Shown in pieces: positions 60,162 through 64,000 of a DNA stretch of 64,000 nt. Position 1 is the first letter of the stretch. Every line of letters starts with the position of its first letter. This DNA comes from Planctomycetia bacterium (lineage in GTDB: Bacteria > Planctomycetota > Planctomycetia > Pirellulales > PNKZ01), in the NCBI GenBank assembly GCA_021413845.1, contig JAIOPP010000074.1, positions 1-64,000 on the forward strand. The letters are read 5' to 3'. The notes under the pieces are model-generated. The model was not told the DNA's origin and did not search any database. It was given only the letters and a program-made list of their open reading frames with translations. A program made the translations under genes and the position numbers.

Positions 60162-61706
60162 TTAATCCCGTTTCGGTATCGTGCCGTGCGGGCCGGCGCG
60201 ATCGCCCCGATGCACGCCGTCGTGCTTGTCGTCGTCGTCGTGATCATCATCGTCGACGTCGTCGTACCACGCTTCGGGTAGCGGCGGTTCGGTGAGCAAG
60301 GCATTGCGATGTGTGAGAATATCTTCCGCGGCATGATACCGAGAGCGAACGTTGTATTGCGGAATGAAGCCGCCGACGATGATGAGTGCGGCGAGCGACA
60401 ACACGGCGAGCTTTTCGCGCGGCCCGATGGCAAGCGAAACGCTGGAGGCGTAACGCGTTCCCGTGAACAGCACGAAATACGCTTTGACGAGCGCGATGCC
60501 GTTCAACGCCGCCGCGACGACGACCGCCAAGCCGATCGACGGATAAACGCCGACCGCACCGTCGACCAAAAGCTCGGTGCCGATGAAGCCGGCCGTGCCC
60601 GGGAACCCGACGCTGGCAAGCCCGGTAAGCACGAAGCAACCGGCGAGCTCGGGCGTGTGGTCGTAGAGACCTTGAAATTCGACGAGCGAGAGCCGACCGC
60701 GGCGCGATTCGAGCGCCCGCAAAGTCAGGCCGAAGCCCCCGAGCGAAACCCCGATCGAGAGCCAAACGCAGAGCGCGCCGGTGAGGCCGATCGGCGTGAC
60801 GATCTCGAGGCCGACGAGGACGAGCGAGGAGTGGCTGAGGAATAAGTAGCAAAAGAAACGCCGAGCTTCACGCTGCACAAGCGCCATGCCGGCCGCATAG
60901 ACGGCGGTGACGAGCGAGATCAACCCGATGGCACGCAACACCTCGTCGGATGCGACGGGGAGAACGAGCCGGACCGCGGCGTAGGCCCCGACCATCGGCG
61001 TGACGAAGAGGAGTGCGGAGCCGAACGTCGCTCGATCGAACAGGTCGACCATCCAGGTGTGAAACGGAGCGACGCCGCTGCGAATCAGCACCGCGGCCAA
61101 CAGCGGCAGCACGGCGACGAGCGACGGCACGCCCTGAGTTCCTTCCGCTTCGATTCGCCACCAACCGAACAACAAGAGCGCGATGAACAGACCCATGTGG
61201 ATCGCAAAGACACGCGAGGAGCCTCCGCGCGCCCGGATCTCGATATACGGCGGCAAGGTTCCGAGCATGAGCAGCGCGACGATCCCCCACGGAATCTTGC
61301 AGCTGAACGTAGCAAGTAGAATCGCTTCGCCGACGAGCATCCAAGAGAAGGAGAACCGCCGAATCTTGGTGCGCAGCGTGGCGAACGTCGTGAGGAAATA
61401 CAGCAAGGCCGCTAGCGGCAAGAGCGGGGCGCTCAATTGGTCGATCACGAAGATTTCGCGACCGAATATTTCCGTCATCACATGCCAACGATCTTCGGCG
61501 TCGATCGCTTCCTGGCCGGCCGCTTGAGCCGCTTGCAGCCACCCGAAATCTTGCCAAGCGCCGACGGCGCAACAAAACGCGATACCGGTAAACACGACCG
61601 ACCATTTCCGAGCTTCGAACGGATTCTTCATCCGCGCGACGAACAGCGCGCCGAGCAGCGGAACGAGAATCGCGCACTCGATAAAGGGGAAATGCAGCTC
61701 TTTCAT
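60162..61706 (-). CDS. NuoM/NuoL-like proton-channel subunit with Asp/His-rich tail
   Basis: 514 residues from ATG 61706; the longer frame covers the previous gene's end. Multi-pass membrane protein of the proton-antiporter (Mrp/NuoLM) family: [73 protein letters not shown]. The last ~30 residues are Asp/His-rich ([17 protein letters not shown]), an unusual acidic, potentially metal-binding tail. The ATG overlaps the preceding stop by four bases (ATGA), so it is translationally coupled to the NuoL-like gene. With DabA it forms an inorganic-carbon-type transporter. Confidence 0.85.
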   Translation of the reverse strand: MKELHFPFIECAILVPLLGALFVARMKNPFEARKWSVVFTGIAFCCAVGAWQDFGWLQAAQAAGQEAIDAEDRWHVMTEIFGREIFVIDQLSAPLLPLAALLYFLTTFATLRTKIRRFSFSWMLVGEAILLATFSCKIPWGIVALLMLGTLPPYIEIRARGGSSRVFAIHMGLFIALLLFGWWRIEAEGTQGVPSLVAVLPLLAAVLIRSGVAPFHTWMVDLFDRATFGSALLFVTPMVGAYAAVRLVLPVASDEVLRAIGLISLVTAVYAAGMALVQREARRFFCYLFLSHSSLVLVGLEIVTPIGLTGALCVWLSIGVSLGGFGLTLRALESRRGRLSLVEFQGLYDHTPELAGCFVLTGLASVGFPGTAGFIGTELLVDGAVGVYPSIGLAVVVAAALNGIALVKAYFVLFTGTRYASSVSLAIGPREKLAVLSLAALIIVGGFIPQYNVRSRYHAAEDILTHRNALLTEPPLPEAWYDDVDDDDHDDDDKHDGVHRGDRAGPHGTIPKRD

Positions 61707-63145
61707 TGCATCTCCTCCAGGCCGGCCGAAGCCGCTTCCGAGTCGCGCGGCTCGTTCTTCGTCGAGCCCGCCAACAGATCGATCCAGCGCCGTTCCACAC
61801 GATCGCAGAACCGGAACACTCCCAAAAGCGGCGCTACGAAATAAGCTTCCAAAGCGTCGTCGAGATAACCCCGTTCGATCGCTAAGCGATAGAACCAAAT
61901 GCGAACTTTCGTCGGCAGCAGGCGTTCCCACATGCCCGACTTATGCGGCAGGTGGTCGCCGATCGCGTTTTCAAGAATGCGGTAGTCGTGCAACAGCGAG
62001 GGAGCGCGCACGAATTGAAGCGTGCGCAAGCAACCATGCCCGAGAATATGAATCAGCGCCAAGTAACGAATGAACTCGCCGGCCGCAGGGTCGAACCAAA
62101 TCGAGACGAGCGACGCAAGCCCGATCTCGGCCGTGATGAAGCCGACCTGGGTGAGCGAAGCGAACGACAGCGCGCTCTTGATATCCGTTTGCACGCGGCC
62201 GGCGAAGGCCGAGAAGATCGACGACGTCAGTCCGAGCAACACGACCGCCACGCTCAAGCTCACGGAAAGATCCAAGAGCGGGCTCGCGCGCAACAATAAG
62301 AAAGCACCCAGGTGGACCGATAAGGCCCCGTAGAACACGGCACTCGACGGAGTCGGGCCTTCCATCGCGCGGGGCAACCAGCCCGAGAACGGCACCATCG
62401 CCGATTTTCCCGCCGCGGCGATCACTAACAACGAGCCGACCAGAAACGCTTGGCTCGCGCTCAACGTGGCATCTCCCTCGGGCCACGGAGCCGAGCCGAG
62501 AAACTTCGCGAAGTCGCCGCCCCCTTTCATGTGATGCAGCGCCACGGAGGCGAACAACAGCGCGGCATCGGAGATGCGATACACGCACCAGACGCGGAGC
62601 CCGTTGCGCACGGGTCCGGGCCGGTCGTGATAGAAGGCGACCAACAAGGCGGAGGAAAGTCCGACGAGTTCCCAACCGGCGAAGAGGGTCTCGATCGTGC
62701 CGGCGACCGACGTGACGATCATGCCGAGCATGAACATCGCATATAAAGCGAAGAACCGATTGAAGCCTTGTTCGCGATGCATGTAGCGAATCGCGAACTT
62801 GCCGATCGTGCCGCAAAGCAAGAACGTGAGGATCACGAACGGCACGGAAAGCCGATCGAAGACGAACTTCACGGCGAAATGGTAATGCACGTGACCATGC
62901 TCGAGCTGAACCCAGTTGCCGAGTTCGACCGGCACTTGTCGGGTGCCGAGCGAGAGCATGAGCCCGAGGATCGCGACCCCGGCGGCGAAGCCGGCAACGA
63001 CGGCCACTTGCACCAAGCCGCCGATCACGCGCTCGGAGAACGGGCGGCCGATGAACGAGGTGACGCCGAGCAGCAGCACGAGCAACGTCGGGATGCCGAC
63101 TATCGTTTCGCCGAGGATCTTCAGAAGCAGCGTATCGTCGGGCAT
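61703..63145 (-). CDS. dabB: NuoL-like membrane subunit of a DAB-type bicarbonate transporter
   Basis: 480 residues. NuoL/DabB motifs: [17 protein letters not shown] with the conserved Glu, [35 protein letters not shown] with the pumping Lys, and [14 protein letters not shown]. The HAATMV found in complex I is FYGALSV here, as in DabB-type proteins. No complex I peripheral subunit genes surround it. It lies 75 bases after the DabA gene and overlaps the NuoM-like gene. It would pass cations to power DabA-mediated CO2 hydration / bicarbonate accumulation. Confidence 0.85.
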   Translation of the reverse strand: MPDDTLLLKILGETIVGIPTLLVLLLGVTSFIGRPFSERVIGGLVQVAVVAGFAAGVAILGLMLSLGTRQVPVELGNWVQLEHGHVHYHFAVKFVFDRLSVPFVILTFLLCGTIGKFAIRYMHREQGFNRFFALYAMFMLGMIVTSVAGTIETLFAGWELVGLSSALLVAFYHDRPGPVRNGLRVWCVYRISDAALLFASVALHHMKGGGDFAKFLGSAPWPEGDATLSASQAFLVGSLLVIAAAGKSAMVPFSGWLPRAMEGPTPSSAVFYGALSVHLGAFLLLRASPLLDLSVSLSVAVVLLGLTSSIFSAFAGRVQTDIKSALSFASLTQVGFITAEIGLASLVSIWFDPAAGEFIRYLALIHILGHGCLRTLQFVRAPSLLHDYRILENAIGDHLPHKSGMWERLLPTKVRIWFYRLAIERGYLDDALEAYFVAPLLGVFRFCDRVERRWIDLLAGSTKNEPRDSEAASAGLEEMQ

Positions 63146-63220
63146 AGTCGTCGGCGTAGGGAACTGCGGAAGCGAAACAAGCGGTCGGGTCGGCGGATGC
63201 CGAATGAAAGAGAGCGAATT

Positions 63221-64000
63221 CTACGGCTGAATGACTGCGAAACCGAGATGATCGCGCCAGCCGCGATACCAATCGGCCGAAGTCGGCGCGGTCGGAAGCT
63301 CATCCCCCGAGGATCGGTACTCCTCGAACGAACCGTTGCGATACGTGAGTATCTTCGACGAAAGGGGATCGAGCAATGCGAGCTGCGCCCAACCGTTGCG
63401 CAGGATCCGGCCGACCGTTTCGTTGCGCTTCATGATGCCGAGAATCTTTTCGGGCGTCGTTTCGATGACGAACAACAGCCGAACCGGTTCGTGAATTTCA
63501 ACCCCTTGCCAAGGCAGGCCCGTCCGCAGATCGCTCTGCGCGCCGTCCATCACGCCGAGGAGCGATGTGACGTTGTGAGGGAGCTTCGTACCGCAACCCC
63601 AACCCGGATTATCGATATAGGAAAGGGTGTATTGCAGGTTGATCCCCGAGCAAACCGGCACGGCGGCCGCTAAGATGCGCGCCAAGATCGTCCCGTCTGC
63701 GTCGTCTTGCAGCGGATCGTAGGAGTTCAAGAACGAACGGCGATCCAAATATAAGCCGCGTACGCGGGCTCGCCGACCGACGAAGCAGATCGCATTCGAA
63801 GCGTTGCCGAACTCGGGCCTCGTCTGCGCGAGATCTTCCGAGCGACCTTCGACGTGACGGCGCGCGCCGGCGAATGAGATGTTCAGCGGCGCCGAGTCGA
63901 AGCGGCGGCAGCGTTCGTGGGCGTTGCGCTCGCAGACGCGCTCCAGCGAGTTGAGCGCGTTCTCGAAGTCGTTGCGGTGCGATTTGGGGAGCAGGTCCAA
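63221..64000 (-). CDS. dabA: DabA (DUF2309) subunit, C-terminal part, cut by window edge
   Basis: 259 residues of the C-terminal region; the start lies beyond 64000. DUF2309 motifs: HVEGRSEDLAQTRPEFGNASN, RRSFLNSYDP, INLQYTLSYIDNPGWGCGTKLPHNV, GVMDGAQSDLRTGLPWQGVEI and HEPVRLL. In the DAB system DabA is a carbonic-anhydrase-like zinc subunit that works with DabB to build up bicarbonate in the cell. The Zn ligands lie in the part outside the window and cannot be checked. It is the first gene of an apparent three-gene operon. Confidence 0.88.
   Translation of the reverse strand: MDLLPKSHRNDFENALNSLERVCERNAHERCRRFDSAPLNISFAGARRHVEGRSEDLAQTRPEFGNASNAICFVGRRARVRGLYLDRRSFLNSYDPLQDDADGTILARILAAAVPVCSGINLQYTLSYIDNPGWGCGTKLPHNVTSLLGVMDGAQSDLRTGLPWQGVEIHEPVRLLFVIETTPEKILGIMKRNETVGRILRNGWAQLALLDPLSSKILTYRNGSFEEYRSSGDELPTAPTSADWYRGWRDHLGFAVIQP

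Overview
The window looks like chromosomal DNA of a planctomycete, probably of the Pirellulales. The evidence is gene content: a PVC-type protein joining a propeller-like dehydrogenase domain, HEAT-like repeats and a CTACH cytochrome c motif; a DUF11-repeat lipoprotein; a DUF58 / BatA-like / VWA-glutamine-amidotransferase cluster; a ceramidase-family secreted protein; many orphan secreted proteins; and high GC with long antisense shadow ORFs. Gene order is mostly housekeeping with accessory patches. I see no tRNA, rRNA, CRISPR array, transposase or prophage.

Layout. 0-12 kb: DUF11 lipoprotein (-), RraA-like aldolase, a secreted protein with an STN-like segment, a parvulin-type isomerase overlapping mutY, then on the other strand a Uma2 protein, trpC, purH and a PQQ-propeller protein. 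12-24 kb: a 1339-residue orphan; a repeat-rich island (G-rich inverted repeats, a 132-bp inverted-repeat element, an EF-hand protein); a predicted PD-(D/E)XK protein with four internal repeats; a class IV aminotransferase; ilvN and ilvC with a strong terminator; a low-GC orphan gene between 87-bp direct repeats; and a radical SAM protein. 24-34 kb: a minus-strand run (amidohydrolase, esterase-like hydrolase, small secreted protein, msrA, an NtrC-like regulator and its histidine kinase) followed by a DNA methyltransferase fused to a GIY-YIG domain. 34-45 kb: amtB and a P-II gene (ammonium uptake and sensing), the PVC cytochrome protein, the ceramidase-like protein, a 1.2-kb non-coding tract rich in perfect hairpins, infA and a secreted orphan. 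45-52 kb: the VWA/BatA/DUF58 cluster behind serC. 52-64 kb: TIGR01777 oxidoreductase, PfkB kinase, LpxL-type acyltransferase, cutA, a UbiD-family decarboxylase, two tiny paralogous genes that appear to start with AUC, a YihY/BrkB protein, a DUF3445 protein, and a DAB-like inorganic-carbon transporter operon (two NuoL/M-like membrane subunits and a DabA cut by the right edge).

The most unusual items are: (1) tandem 40-residue paralogues at 57834-58128, each with AAGGAG, a six-base spacer and ATC; (2) a probable large structured RNA at about 41768-42468; (3) the methyltransferase / GIY-YIG fusion with Gln at the usual catalytic Glu; (4) the repeat-bounded cassettes at 16-17 kb and 21.8-22.5 kb; (5) the DAB-like operon with two antiporter-like subunits. 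All assignments come from reading motifs by eye; no database search was run.
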